Positions 16,885-25,819 of a stretch of DNA of 64,000 bases are shown here, piece after piece. The DNA is from CAVRQM01 sp965246915. GTDB taxonomy: Bacteria; Pseudomonadota; Alphaproteobacteria; Acetobacterales; Acetobacteraceae. The stretch is taken from positions 11,170 to 75,169 of the forward strand of contig CBDFGB010000020.1 of assembly GCA_965246915.1 (NCBI GenBank). The letters are read 5' to 3'. A program made the position numbers and the translations under genes. The notes under the pieces are model-generated. The model worked only from the letters and a program-made list of their open reading frames with translations. It ran no database searches and was not told the origin of the DNA. Every line of letters begins with the position of its first letter. Positions within the stretch are counted from its first letter, which is position 1.

Positions 16885-17724
16885 GTGCCGGGCAGCGAGG
16901 CCGCCCCCGCCAAGGTCAATCTGTTCCTGCACGTCGTCGGACGCCGACCGGACGGCTACCACCTGCTGGACAGCCTCGTGGTCTTCGCCTCGGTCGGCGA
17001 CTGGATCGAGGCGCGCGAGGCCGCCGTCTGGTCACTGGACATCGTCGGCGCCCACGCGGCGGGCCTCGGTGCGGGGCCGGACAATCTCGTCAGCCGGGCG
17101 GCCGCAGCACTCGCCGCGCGCGGCGATCTCGGGCCGTTCCGCCTGACGTTGCGAAAGGAACTCCCCGTAGCGTCGGGCCTGGGCGGCGGCTCGGCCGATG
17201 CGGCCGCGACCTTGCGGCTGCTGCGGCGGCTCGGAGGCCTCACAAGCGACATCTCCGACGTGGCCGCGAGCCTCGGGGCCGACGTGCCAGTATGTCTGGC
17301 GGGTCGCCCGGCGAGGATGAGCGGCATCGGCGAGACCCTCGCCTCGGCGCCGCGCCTGCCGCGTTTTGGCCTGGTGCTCGTCAATCCCGGTGTCGCGGTC
17401 AGCACGGCCGCCATGTTCGCCGCCCGCGACGCCACGTTCTCAGCGCCCGCGACGCTCCCCGAGGCCTGGGACGACGCTGGCGCCATGGCCGCCGACCTGC
17501 GACGACTTCAAAATGACCTTGAGCCGCCCGCTCGCACCTACGCCCCTCCGATCGGCACGGTGATCGAGGCGCTGGCCTCGACGCCCGGCTGCCACCTGGC
17601 GCGCATGAGCGGCTCCGGTGCCACGTGTTTCGGCCTGTTCGACGACCCCGACGCGGCGGCGCGCGCCGCCCGCGCATTGTCCCGCCCCGGATGGTGGTGT
17701 TGGGGCGGGGCGCCGGCCGCTTGA
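16885..17724 (+). CDS. ispE: 4-diphosphocytidyl-2-C-methyl-D-erythritol kinase
   Basis: A 279-residue GHMP-family kinase that phosphorylates CDP-ME in the MEP pathway to isoprenoid precursors. The N-terminal substrate motif APAKVNLFLHVVGRRPDGYH, the ATP-binding glycine loop LPVASGLGGGSADAAA and the C-terminal MSGSGATCFGLF are all present, and the length is typical of the family. The start is a GTG (16885), giving VPGSEAAPAKVN, 12 bp after the TPR lipoprotein stop. Active-site Lys (AKVN) and Asp (ADVPVCL) are in place. A tRNA-Gln gene begins about 86 bp downstream. Confidence 0.95.
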   Translation: MPGSEAAPAKVNLFLHVVGRRPDGYHLLDSLVVFASVGDWIEAREAAVWSLDIVGAHAAGLGAGPDNLVSRAAAALAARGDLGPFRLTLRKELPVASGLGGGSADAAATLRLLRRLGGLTSDISDVAASLGADVPVCLAGRPARMSGIGETLASAPRLPRFGLVLVNPGVAVSTAAMFAARDATFSAPATLPEAWDDAGAMAADLRRLQNDLEPPARTYAPPIGTVIEALASTPGCHLARMSGSGATCFGLFDDPDAAARAARALSRPGWWCWGGAPAA

Positions 17725-17810
17725 AAGCGTCGCCGCATCGGGCGGCGGCGGTCACATCGCCGGTCGGCTTGCCGGCCGGCCGGCCCCCCGGTATGCGTCA
17801 TGGCCGTCGA

Positions 17811-17885
17811 TGGGGTGTCGCCAAGCGGTAAGGCAGCGGACTTTGAATCCGCCATCCGGAGGTTCGAATCCTCCCACCCCAACCA
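17811..17885 (+). tRNA. tRNA-Gln (anticodon TTG)
   Basis: A cloverleaf can be folded. The 7-bp acceptor TGGGGTG pairs with CACCCCA. The D arm contains GCCAAGCGGTAAGGC. The anticodon loop CTTTGAA gives TTG, decoding CAA. The T arm is GGAGGTTCGAATCCTCC. The 3' CCA is encoded at 17883-17885. It is a typical bacterial tRNA-Gln. Confidence 0.96.
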
Positions 17886-18168
17886 TCGCGTTTCCGTCTC
17901 CTATTCCTTGCATACCCGCAAAGCCGACGCGTGGCACGGGGTTGGCCGGCAAATCCGTGTCTTTGCTGCCACAGGGCGTGTCGTCGGCGACGCTGACACC
18001 CTCGAACGTCTGTTTTTGTCCCAACACCGTCCGAAAAAGTCAAGCCCGGTTGGTTCCGCCATGCGACTTACGACTGAACGGCCGAGCCATTGTTTTTTGA
18101 ACGCTCGGAGTTTGATGGTTTGGCGGGCACCCGGGTGGCGTGATCGCGTGCAACAAAGGATGATGACA

Positions 18169-19299
18169 ATGAAGTTTCGGCTCGGTCTGCTGACCCTCAC
18201 GGCCTTGGCCCCGCTTGCGGCGCATGCCCAGCCGGTCGATGGTATCTACATCGGCGGCGGCGCCGGCTTCGACTATTTGAACTCGGTCAACGGCAAGAAC
18301 TTCACCCTCCCCCGCCCGAGCGCGAACGGCGTGATCACGCCGTCGCTCGACGTGCCGGGCGCGAAGCTCGAATCGAAGGGCGGCTTCGTTGGCCTGGGCA
18401 GCATCGGCTACGGTCTGGGCAACGGCCTGCGGCTCGAGGTCGAGGGCAATTATCGCCAGAACCACACGAAGGTCAGCGGCTCCGGCCTCGTCAATGGCGG
18501 TGCCGACTTCCGGCAGTGGGGCGTGATGGCCAACGCACTGTATGATTTCGACGTCGGCCTCGGCTTCATGGTGCCATATGCCGGTATCGGCTTCGGCTAC
18601 ATCCAGAACTCGCTGCAGAACGGCCGCCTCTACACGACGCTGCCGAACGTGAGCCAGGTCGGCATCGACTTTACCGACTCCGCCAAGGGTTCGGCCGCCG
18701 GTCAGGTTATTCTCGGCGCGGCCTTCCCGCTGTCCTATGCGCTCTCGCTGACCACCGAGTTCCGCTTCATCGGTCAGTTCTCGTCGCAGAGCTACAACGG
18801 CTCCAGCACCGTGAACGGCGTCCAGAACGGCAGCCTGGCCGGTGCCAGCGTGAAGTTCGACGCGCCGACGAACGAGAGCTTCCTCATCGGTCTGCGCTAC
18901 GCCTTCAATGCCGAGCCGCCGCCGCCGCCGCCGGCGCCTGCCCCGGTCGCCGCCCCGGCCCCGGCCCCGGCCCGCACCTACCTCGTGTTCTTCGACTGGG
19001 ACCGCGCCGACCTGACCGAGCGCGCCAAGCAGATCATCGCCGAGGCGTCGGCCAACGTCGCCAAGGTTCAGCTGACGCGCATCGAGGTCAACGGCTACAC
19101 CGACCTCTCCGGCACGCCGGCTTACAACCAGCGCCTGTCGGTCCGTCGCGCCGAGGCGGTGGCCGCCGAAATGGTCCGCAACGGCGTGCCCAAGAGTGAG
19201 ATCGATATCCACGGCTTCGGCGAGAGCAACCCCCTCGTGCCGACCGCCCGTGGCGTTCGCGAGCCGCAGAACCGCCGCGTCGAGATCATCTTCAAGTAA
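18169..19299 (+). CDS. OmpA-family outer membrane protein (beta-barrel plus OmpA domain)
   Basis: A 376-residue envelope protein. It has a signal peptide (MKFRLGLLTLTALAPLAAHA), an eight-strand-type beta-barrel region (GIYIGGGAGFDYLNS to FLIGLRYAFN, alternating aromatic strands), a Pro/Ala hinge and a C-terminal peptidoglycan-binding OmpA domain (VFFDWDRADLTERA, VNGYTD, NQRLSVRRAEAV, GFGESNP, NRRVEIIF). It ties the outer membrane to the cell wall. I start at ATG 18169, where AGGA lies 8 nt upstream; ATGs at 18160 and 18163 are in or near frame, and the longer upstream frame runs through the tRNA and is artefactual. An intrinsic terminator follows. Confidence 0.93.
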   Translation: MKFRLGLLTLTALAPLAAHAQPVDGIYIGGGAGFDYLNSVNGKNFTLPRPSANGVITPSLDVPGAKLESKGGFVGLGSIGYGLGNGLRLEVEGNYRQNHTKVSGSGLVNGGADFRQWGVMANALYDFDVGLGFMVPYAGIGFGYIQNSLQNGRLYTTLPNVSQVGIDFTDSAKGSAAGQVILGAAFPLSYALSLTTEFRFIGQFSSQSYNGSSTVNGVQNGSLAGASVKFDAPTNESFLIGLRYAFNAEPPPPPPAPAPVAAPAPAPARTYLVFFDWDRADLTERAKQIIAEASANVAKVQLTRIEVNGYTDLSGTPAYNQRLSVRRAEAVAAEMVRNGVPKSEIDIHGFGESNPLVPTARGVREPQNRRVEIIFK

Positions 19300-19325
19300 G
19301 CCTTTCGCGTTTCGCCTGTCGCATG

Positions 19326-19352
19326 CGCCCGGAACCTTGTTCCGGGCGTTTT
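19326..19352 (+). terminator. intrinsic terminator after the ompA-like gene
   Basis: A perfect 9-bp stem (CGCCCGGAA with TTCCGGGCG) and a 5-nt loop (CCTTG) are followed by TTTTGCTTTT. It lies 27 bp after the stop codon and should end the ompA transcript. Confidence 0.85.
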
Positions 19353-19416
19353 GCTTTTCAACGCCAATCGATCTATTCACGTAACGCTCATAGTCCTCGT
19401 AAGAAGGCGAGTTTTC

Positions 19417-19971
19417 ATGACCACGCACTCATTGCATCGCCGTATGTTTGCCTGTGGCTTCGGCGCGCTCCTGCTGGCTGGCTGCGTCTCGCAGCAGAAA
19501 TACGATGCTCTCCAGGCGCTCTACGACAAGATGCAAGCGCAGTTGAACGGCGAGATCGCCGCCGATCAGGTGACGATCACGAAGCTGGACGGTCAGCTCA
19601 AGGTCAGCATGCGCGACGAGATCCTGTTCCCGGAAGGCGGCTACACGCTGAGCCCGAAGGCCAAGGCGACACTCGACAAGATCGTGCCGTCTCTGCAGGG
19701 CCTGCAGAACACCCGGATCGTCGTCAACGGCTACACCGACAGCCTGCCGATCGGGCCTGCCCTCGCGGCGCGCGGGATCGCCGACAATCTGGAACTCTCA
19801 TCGCGGCGGGCCGACAACGTCGTGACCTACTTGAACAACCAAGGCGTCAGCCCGACCCTGCTGTCGGCCCAGGGCTTCGGAGCTACCAACCCCGTGGCGG
19901 CAAACGATAGCCCCGCCAATATGGCAAAAAACCGCCGCATCGAGGTCACCCTGGTTGGTCCTGGCGACTGA
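19417..19971 (+). CDS. OmpA-family peptidoglycan-binding lipoprotein
   Basis: A 184-residue protein with a lipobox (FGALLLAGC), a short helical segment (QQKYDALQALYDKMQAQL) and a C-terminal OmpA/Pal-like domain: EILFPEGGYTLSPKAKATLDKI, VNGYTDSLPIGP, SSRRADNVVTYL, GFGATNPVAAND, KNRRIEV. It should be an outer-membrane lipoprotein binding peptidoglycan, close in form to Pal/YiaD. The ATG at 19417 has AAGAAGG about 9 nt upstream. It is separated from the preceding OmpA by a terminator, so it has its own promoter in the short gap. It is a third OmpA-domain protein in the window, distinct from Pal at the right edge. Confidence 0.9.
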   Translation: MTTHSLHRRMFACGFGALLLAGCVSQQKYDALQALYDKMQAQLNGEIAADQVTITKLDGQLKVSMRDEILFPEGGYTLSPKAKATLDKIVPSLQGLQNTRIVVNGYTDSLPIGPALAARGIADNLELSSRRADNVVTYLNNQGVSPTLLSAQGFGATNPVAANDSPANMAKNRRIEVTLVGPGD

Positions 19972-20069
19972 TGCGGCGTCGCCGCTTGCGTACTGCGGAC
20001 GCGTGTTACACTGTTTCGTGATCACGGTCGGCGCCGCGCCAGGCGGCCACGATCACGAGAGGGCGGGGG

Positions 20070-21755
20070 ATGAGCGAGATCAGCACGGGAGCCGGGGCCG
20101 CGCTCATGCGACGGCGGCGGCGGATCCCGATCATCTGGATCATTCCTGTTCTGGCGATCGCCATCGGCGCGTGGCTCGCCTGGGACACGGTCTCGAGCCA
20201 GGGCCCGACGATCACCATTCAGTTCCAGAGCGCTGAAGGCCTGACGCCCGGGCAGTCACAGCTGAAATACAAGGAGCTGACGCTCGGTACGGTCAAAAGC
20301 CTCACCCTCACACCGGATCGCAGCCGCGTCGTGGTGACCATCGCAACGGTGCGGGAGGCCGCCGACCTCCTTTCCGATCGCACGGTGTTCTGGGTGGTGA
20401 AACCCCGATTGTTCGCCGGGACGCTCAGCGGGTTGAATACGCTCATTTCCGGCTCGTATGTCGCAATGCTGCCCGGCAAGGCAGGCGGTCGGACGCAGCT
20501 CGACTTCATGGGGCTCGAGGACCCGCCAGTACTCATCTCCGATGTGCCGGGACGTACATTCCTGCTCAAGGCCGATCGGGTCGGTTCGCTGAATCTCGGC
20601 TCGCCAGTGTTCTTCCGCGACCTCAATGTCGGCGAGATACTTGGCTGGGACCTTGGCGACATGGCCGAGAACGCGACGGTCCACGTCTTCGTGCGTGAGC
20701 CGTTCGACAAATACGTCCGCACGACCTCGCGTTTCTGGAATGCCTCGGGACTGAACGTGAAGCTTGATGGCGGCGGCATCGATGTCCAAGTCGAGTCGCT
20801 GAAAGCGCTGATCCTGGGCGGCATCGCGTTCGACACGCCCAACGCGCAGAGCTCTCCGGTCGCCGCGAGCGACCACGTCTTTCCGCTTTACCCGAGCCGC
20901 GACGCCTCCGACTCCGCCGTCTATACAAGGAACGTTCCTCTTGTGTCGTATTTTCCCGGGTCGATCCGTGGCCTTTCGATCGGCGCGGACGTGCTGTTGC
21001 ACGGCCTCAAGATCGGCCGCGTGACACAGGTCGCGCTATCCTATGACCGGGCCACGGATTCGATCGTGGCACCGGTGCATTTCGAGGTACAACCCGAACG
21101 CTTCCTCGGTGTCGGCAAGGAAGTGTTTAAGGACGTCGCCACGGGCGTCAACGAACTGGTTCGGCGCGGCCTGCGCGCAAGCCTGAGCAGCGCCAGCCTG
21201 ATCACCGGGCAGATGCTGGTTTCGCTGGAATTCGACCCGCAAGCGCCCGAGGCGACGGTCACGATGGAAGGCAAGAGTTTCGTCCTGCCTGCCGTCGAGG
21301 GAGGCAATTTCTCCGGCCTGCAGGCCGCCGCGACCGAACTACTGGGCAAGGTCAACTCAATGCCATTCGCCCAGATCGGCCATAGCCTGCAGGCGATCCT
21401 GCAGGGAGTCGAGGGGGTCGCCGGCGGCCCGCAGCTCAAGCAATCTCTCGCGGCGCTGACCGCGACGCTGACCAGCGCGCAGGAGACGTTTCGCAAGGTC
21501 AATGCCGGGATCGGCCCGCTGACGCAGCGCCTGCCGGACATCGCGGCCAACCTCGACGGCACAATGAAGAGCGCAAATCAGTTGGTCCAGTCGCTCGATG
21601 CCGGATACGGCGACAACACGAAGTTCAATCGGGACCTCGGGCGGCTGATGGTGGAACTCAACGACGCCGTGCGATCGGTGCGCGCGCTGGCGGATCTGCT
21701 GTCGCGCCACCCCGAGGTCCTGGTGCGTGGCCGCACCAATACAGGTCTAGAGTGA
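20070..21755 (+). CDS. pqiB: PqiB-type intermembrane transport protein with MCE domains
   Basis: A 561-residue protein with one N-terminal membrane anchor (IPIIWIIPVLAIAIGAWLAW) and three periplasmic MCE repeats. The first begins ITIQFQSAEGLTPGQSQLKYKEL, the second near TFLLKADRVGSLNLGSPVFFRDL and the third near SYFPGSIRGLSIGADVLLHGL. A long alpha-helical C-terminal tail follows. This is the PqiB/YebT arrangement, which forms a stacked-ring tunnel for lipid traffic between membranes. The start has GGGCGGGGG just upstream. Its TGA overlaps the GTG of pqiC (GTGA). Order here is B-C-A, unlike pqiABC of E. coli. Confidence 0.92.
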   Translation: MSEISTGAGAALMRRRRRIPIIWIIPVLAIAIGAWLAWDTVSSQGPTITIQFQSAEGLTPGQSQLKYKELTLGTVKSLTLTPDRSRVVVTIATVREAADLLSDRTVFWVVKPRLFAGTLSGLNTLISGSYVAMLPGKAGGRTQLDFMGLEDPPVLISDVPGRTFLLKADRVGSLNLGSPVFFRDLNVGEILGWDLGDMAENATVHVFVREPFDKYVRTTSRFWNASGLNVKLDGGGIDVQVESLKALILGGIAFDTPNAQSSPVAASDHVFPLYPSRDASDSAVYTRNVPLVSYFPGSIRGLSIGADVLLHGLKIGRVTQVALSYDRATDSIVAPVHFEVQPERFLGVGKEVFKDVATGVNELVRRGLRASLSSASLITGQMLVSLEFDPQAPEATVTMEGKSFVLPAVEGGNFSGLQAAATELLGKVNSMPFAQIGHSLQAILQGVEGVAGGPQLKQSLAALTATLTSAQETFRKVNAGIGPLTQRLPDIAANLDGTMKSANQLVQSLDAGYGDNTKFNRDLGRLMVELNDAVRSVRALADLLSRHPEVLVRGRTNTGLE

Positions 21756-22318
21756 TACGCCGCCGCGCGCTGCTGGTCGGTGCCGCGACCGCGGGCCTCG
21801 CCGACTGCGCCTCGCCCAATCCGCGCCTTTATACGATCGCATCCATCCCCGGCCCATCGGTCGGCGGCGGTCCCGCCATCGTGCTGCTGCGAGAGATCGG
21901 GCTCGCCCGCTATCTGGAACGCTCACAGATCGTCCGATCGTCGGAGGACTACCGTCTCGACGTGCTGGCCAATGATTGGTGGGGCGAGCCGCTTGGCACG
22001 ATGCTGAGCCGCGTGCTGGTCGCCGAATTGTCGCAACGCCTTCCCGACAGCGTCGTCTATGGGGAGAACGGCGCGGTCACCACGGCGCCGGATGCGACGA
22101 TCGAGTTGAATATCCAGCGGTTGGATCAGGATGCCTCGGGCAGCGTGGTACTGGTGGCGCAGGCGGGACTCCTGCGGCACGGGCGTGTGGCGCCGATCAC
22201 CAAGACGTTTCGAGTCTCGGTCGCGCCCGGCGGTCCGGGCGTCAGCTCCGAGGTCGCGGCGATGAGCGCCGCGGTCGGACAACTGGCCGACAGCCTGGCC
22301 GCCCTGCTGCGCGGATGA
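21752..22318 (+). CDS. pqiC: PqiC-like ABC-type transport auxiliary lipoprotein
   Basis: A 188-residue protein of the PqiC/YmbA lipoprotein family. It has an N-terminal signal with RRR and a hydrophobic core, then LADCASPNPRLYTIASIPG, a conserved LYTL-like opening followed by a strand-rich domain (REIGLARYLERSQIVRSSEDYRLDVLANDWWGEPL). In E. coli PqiC is an outer-membrane lipoprotein ring that docks with PqiB. The lipobox is LADC; Asp just before the Cys is atypical and could reduce lipidation. GTG start overlaps the pqiB stop, and its TGA overlaps the pqiA ATG, so translation of all three is coupled. Confidence 0.88.
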   Translation: MIRRRALLVGAATAGLADCASPNPRLYTIASIPGPSVGGGPAIVLLREIGLARYLERSQIVRSSEDYRLDVLANDWWGEPLGTMLSRVLVAELSQRLPDSVVYGENGAVTTAPDATIELNIQRLDQDASGSVVLVAQAGLLRHGRVAPITKTFRVSVAPGGPGVSSEVAAMSAAVGQLADSLAALLRG

Positions 22319-23559
22319 CTCTGCGGGAGTGTCCCGGCTGCGGACTGCTACAAGCCGTGCCCGAGATTGCGCCGGGCATGGCCGCGATTTGCGAGCGGTG
22401 CGGAACCGGGCTCGCGAGATGGCGCGCCGATCCGGTGCGCCGCAGCCTCGTGCTGACCGCAACCGCGCTGGTGCTGATGGCAATCGTGTGCAGCACAACA
22501 CTCATGACGGTGGAGACGGCCGGGATCACCATCAGCGCCCACCTGTTCTCCGGCCCGCAGGAACTCGCGCAGCGGGGGCTCACCTCGCTCGGCCTTGTCG
22601 TGCTGTTCACGACCGTTATCGCGCCGATCGCCCGCAACCTTGCCCTTCTCTATGTGCTGCTGCGGTTGCGGTCGCGACGGCCGCCCGCGCATCTGCGCCG
22701 GATCTTCGTTTGGGTCGAGCGCATTCGGCCCTGGTCAATGATCGATGTGTTCGTCTTCGGCGTGTTCGTCGCCTACGTAAAGCTGGGTGACCTGGTGACA
22801 CTGCATCTCGGCGTAGGGGTCTACGCGCTCCTGGCGCTCACCGTGGTGCTGATCTGGGCCGACACGTCGCTCGATCATGAGGTGGTCTGGCAGCGCCTCG
22901 CGCCCGCAGAGAGCCCGCCGGTACTGCGTCTTGCGGCGAGGCTGCGGGGTTGCGAGACCTGCCACCTCGTGCAGGAGCCCGCGGCACGCTGCCGGCGCTG
23001 CCATTCACCGTTACACGAGCGCAAGCCGGACAGCCTTTCGCGCACCTGGGCACTGCTGATCGCCGGGATCATCCTGTATGTCCCGGCCAACCTGTATCCT
23101 GTGCTGACCGTGGTGCAACTCGGCGCCGGAGCGCCCAGCACCATTTTCGGCGGGGTACGCGAACTGATCACCGCCGGCCAGTATCCGCTGGCCGCCCTGG
23201 TGTTCTTCGCCAGCATCGCGGTGCCGATGCTGAAGATGGCGGGCCTTGCCTTCATGTTGGTGACGACGCAGAGCGGGCGCTCGCTGTGGCTGCGCGACCG
23301 GACGCGGCTGTATCAGTTCGTGCAATGGATCGGCCGGTGGTCGATGATCGACATCTTCATGGAGGCGCTGCTCGGTGCGCTCGTGCGGTTCGGCACGGTC
23401 GTCACCATCGAGCCAGGGTTCGGCGCGGTCGCGTTTTGCGGCGTCGTGCTGCTGACCATGTTCGCGGCCGAATGTTTCGATCCACGGCTGATGTGGGATG
23501 CGGCGGCCGGCAGGGTTGACAGGTCGCACCCCGCGGGGCCTTCCACTCAACCGGCATGA
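22315..23559 (+). CDS. pqiA: PqiA paraquat-inducible membrane protein
   Basis: A 414-residue integral membrane protein made of two homologous halves. Each half starts with a zinc-ribbon-like Cys motif (CPGCGLLQ...CERCG near residue 6; CETCHLVQ...CRRCH near residue 220) followed by about four transmembrane helices with the conserved IRPWSMIDVFVFG and IGRWSMIDIFMEA segments. This is the PqiA domain architecture. PqiA is the inner-membrane partner of PqiB. The ATG at 22315 overlaps the pqiC stop (ATGA), and the stop overlaps the AraC-type regulator ATG. A longer upstream frame is non-homologous. Confidence 0.93.
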   Translation: MTLRECPGCGLLQAVPEIAPGMAAICERCGTGLARWRADPVRRSLVLTATALVLMAIVCSTTLMTVETAGITISAHLFSGPQELAQRGLTSLGLVVLFTTVIAPIARNLALLYVLLRLRSRRPPAHLRRIFVWVERIRPWSMIDVFVFGVFVAYVKLGDLVTLHLGVGVYALLALTVVLIWADTSLDHEVVWQRLAPAESPPVLRLAARLRGCETCHLVQEPAARCRRCHSPLHERKPDSLSRTWALLIAGIILYVPANLYPVLTVVQLGAGAPSTIFGGVRELITAGQYPLAALVFFASIAVPMLKMAGLAFMLVTTQSGRSLWLRDRTRLYQFVQWIGRWSMIDIFMEALLGALVRFGTVVTIEPGFGAVAFCGVVLLTMFAAECFDPRLMWDAAAGRVDRSHPAGPSTQPA

Positions 23560-24584
23560 CCGGCGGCACCATCAGAGCGGGCAACGCGAGCGGCATTCCC
23601 GCGGCGTTGCGGGATTTCGGCGTGGACATCGCGCCCTTGCTGAAACCATTTGGCCTGCCAGCCGACCTGTTCGACGATCCCGAGCGGGTGATGCCGTATG
23701 CGGCGTTCGGCGGCCTGCTTGCTCGCTGCGCCGAGATCACCGGCTGCGCGCATTTCGGGCTGCGCGCCGGCATGCGCGGCGGGCTAGGCTGGCTCGGCCG
23801 GGTCGGCTTCGTGGCGCGAAACTCGCCCAATGTGCGCGCGGCGTTGCAAAGCGTCGCGGCGACGCTGCATCACTGCGACACCGGCGGCGAGGCGATGCTG
23901 CGCGGCGACGTCGAGGAAGCCTCGCTCGCCTATTTGATTGCCGGACCCGAGCCGGAGGGGGCGGAGCACATCGCCGATTCGGCCACCGCTCTGTCGTTCA
24001 ACATCCTACGCGAATTGTGCGGTCCGGACTGGCGGCCCTCGGAGGTGGCGCTGGCGCATCGGCGGCCGACCGACACCGGGCCGCATGCGCGCTTCTACGG
24101 TTGTCCCGTGCGGTTCGGCGCTGAAGACAACGCGGTCACGTTTTCGGCGCGATGGCTGGACCGCGCGATCCCTGGAGCCGAGCCGGAACTGCGCCGCATC
24201 CTTCTCGCCGACCTCGCGCGCGGCGAGGCAAAGCGCGCGGTCCCGTTCGCCGACGACGTGACCCGGGTCATCCGCACGATGCTGGCCTCGGGCGACTGCT
24301 CGGCTGCCGGTGTAGCGCGGCTGTTCGGCATCACCGAGCGTTCGCTGTCACGGCGGCTGCTGCGTGACGGCACGCACTACAAGGTGCTGCTCGACGACGT
24401 TCGGCGCGCCAACGCCCGCCGGCTGCTGGAAGACACGGAAATCCCGCTCAGCGAACTCGCGGGCATCCTCGGCTATTCGGAGGCGAGCGCATTCACCCGC
24501 GCGTTTCGCCGGTGGGAGGGCACCTCGCCGGCCCGCTGGCGAGTAGCGGGGCAGCGCCGCGCGCCGGCCGGGTTGGACGCCTGA
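23556..24584 (+). CDS. AraC-family transcriptional regulator (arabinose-binding-like N-domain)
   Basis: A 342-residue regulator. The N-terminal two thirds match the Arabinose_bd-type domain of OruR/ArgR-like AraC proteins (PAALRDFGVDIAPLLKPFGLPADLF, YAAFGGLLARCAEITG, FGLRAG). The C-terminus is a double HTH AraC domain: GDCSAAGVARLFGITERSLSRRLLRDGTHY then LLEDTEIPLSELAGILGYSEASAFTRAFRRWEGTSPARWR. Its ATG overlaps the pqiA stop (ATGA) and its TGA overlaps the kbaZ ATG (TGATG). It is therefore co-transcribed with both and may control this operon or a sugar pathway. The effector is unknown. Confidence 0.9.
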   Translation: MTGGTIRAGNASGIPAALRDFGVDIAPLLKPFGLPADLFDDPERVMPYAAFGGLLARCAEITGCAHFGLRAGMRGGLGWLGRVGFVARNSPNVRAALQSVAATLHHCDTGGEAMLRGDVEEASLAYLIAGPEPEGAEHIADSATALSFNILRELCGPDWRPSEVALAHRRPTDTGPHARFYGCPVRFGAEDNAVTFSARWLDRAIPGAEPELRRILLADLARGEAKRAVPFADDVTRVIRTMLASGDCSAAGVARLFGITERSLSRRLLRDGTHYKVLLDDVRRANARRLLEDTEIPLSELAGILGYSEASAFTRAFRRWEGTSPARWRVAGQRRAPAGLDA

Positions 24585-25816
24585 TGCCAAGTGGAATTCT
24601 GGCGGACTTGCGCGGACGCGGCATCACCTCGGTATGTTCGGCACATCCCAGTGTGATCGAGGCCGCGGTGCTCGAGGCGCGGGATCGCGATGGCGCCGCC
24701 TTGATCGAGGCCACCTGCAATCAGGTCAACCAGGAGGGCGGGTATACCGGCCTCGATCCGGCCGGCTTCCGCGACCTCGTGTTCTCGATCGCCGATCGGG
24801 CCGGTCTCGCACGCGAACGTATCATTCTGGGCGGCGATCATCTTGGCCCAAACCCTTGGCGCTCGCTGCCGTCCGAGGAGGCCATGCGGCGGGCCGAGGC
24901 GATGGTGGCGGCCTACACGTCCGCCGGGTTCGCGAAGATCCATCTCGACACGAGCATGGGATGCGCGGACGAGCCAGCCGCCCTGTCAGACGAGGTCACC
25001 GCTTGCCGAGCCGCGCGGCTGGCGGTTGTGGCCGAGGCGTCCGGCGCCGCGCCCGCCTATGTCGTGGGCACCGAGGTGCCAACGCCGGGGGGCGCGCTGG
25101 AGAGGATCGCGCATCTGGAGGTCACCAGACCCGACTCGGCGCGGGAGACCTACGAGGTGCATCGTCAGGCGTTCGCCGCGGTCGGAGCGTCGGTCGCCTT
25201 CGACCGGGTCATAGCCCTGGTGGTGCAGCCGGGCGTGGAGTTCGGTCACGCCAACGTGGCGGCATACCGGCCGGAACGCGCCGCCGCGCTGAGCGCCGTG
25301 CTGGGCGATTTGCCGATCGTGTTCGAGGCGCACTCGACCGACTACCAATCGCCCGACGCGCTCACGGCCTTGGTGCGCGACGGATTCGCGATCCTGAAGG
25401 TCGGCCCTTGGCTGACCTTCGCGCTGCGCGAGGCGTTGTACGGCCTTGACGCGATCGCCACGGCGCTGGACCCGGACTGGGCCACGCAGTCGCTGGCGGG
25501 CGCGATGGAGCGAGCGATGCTGGCCGACCCTCGTCATTGGCAATCGCACTACCACGGCGCGCCTGACGAGCTCCGCGTGCTGCGCCATTTCAGCTACAGT
25601 GACCGCATTCGCTACTATTGGCCGGCGGCCGGCGACGCGGTGAGTCGACTGTTGCGGCACCTCTCAAGGCGGGAAATTCCTGAGACACTGATCAGTCAGT
25701 ATCTCCCGCGGCTCCATGCGAGATGCACGTCCGGCGATATTTCGCGGCAACCCCCCGAGCTGGTCATGGAGTCCGTGCGCGACGTGCTGCGCGTCTACGC
25801 ACGAGCCTCCGGATAA
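24584..25816 (+). CDS. kbaZ: GatZ/KbaZ-type tagatose-bisphosphate aldolase subunit
   Basis: A 410-residue protein of the GatZ/KbaZ family: SVCSAHPSVIEAAVLEA, IEATCNQVNQEGGYTG, LGGDHLGPNPW, FAKIHLDTSMGCA, YVVGTEVPTPGG and IVFEAHSTDYQSPDAL. In E. coli it is the non-catalytic partner of the class II tagatose-1,6-bisphosphate aldolase; related proteins in Agrobacterium have been given a tagatose-6-phosphate epimerase role. No GatY/KbaY catalytic subunit, kinase or sugar transporter is nearby, so an independent enzymatic role is possible. The ATG at 24584 overlaps the regulator stop by one base (TGATG); the in-frame extension to 24512 lies inside the regulator and is not homologous. Confidence 0.88.
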   Translation: MPSGILADLRGRGITSVCSAHPSVIEAAVLEARDRDGAALIEATCNQVNQEGGYTGLDPAGFRDLVFSIADRAGLARERIILGGDHLGPNPWRSLPSEEAMRRAEAMVAAYTSAGFAKIHLDTSMGCADEPAALSDEVTACRAARLAVVAEASGAAPAYVVGTEVPTPGGALERIAHLEVTRPDSARETYEVHRQAFAAVGASVAFDRVIALVVQPGVEFGHANVAAYRPERAAALSAVLGDLPIVFEAHSTDYQSPDALTALVRDGFAILKVGPWLTFALREALYGLDAIATALDPDWATQSLAGAMERAMLADPRHWQSHYHGAPDELRVLRHFSYSDRIRYYWPAAGDAVSRLLRHLSRREIPETLISQYLPRLHARCTSGDISRQPPELVMESVRDVLRVYARASG

Positions 25817-25819
25817 GGG

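Noticed and set aside
17800..18168. N-terminal extension of the OmpA-like protein
   Set aside because: The extended frame passes through the tRNA-Gln gene and lacks homology; the signal peptide begins at 18169.
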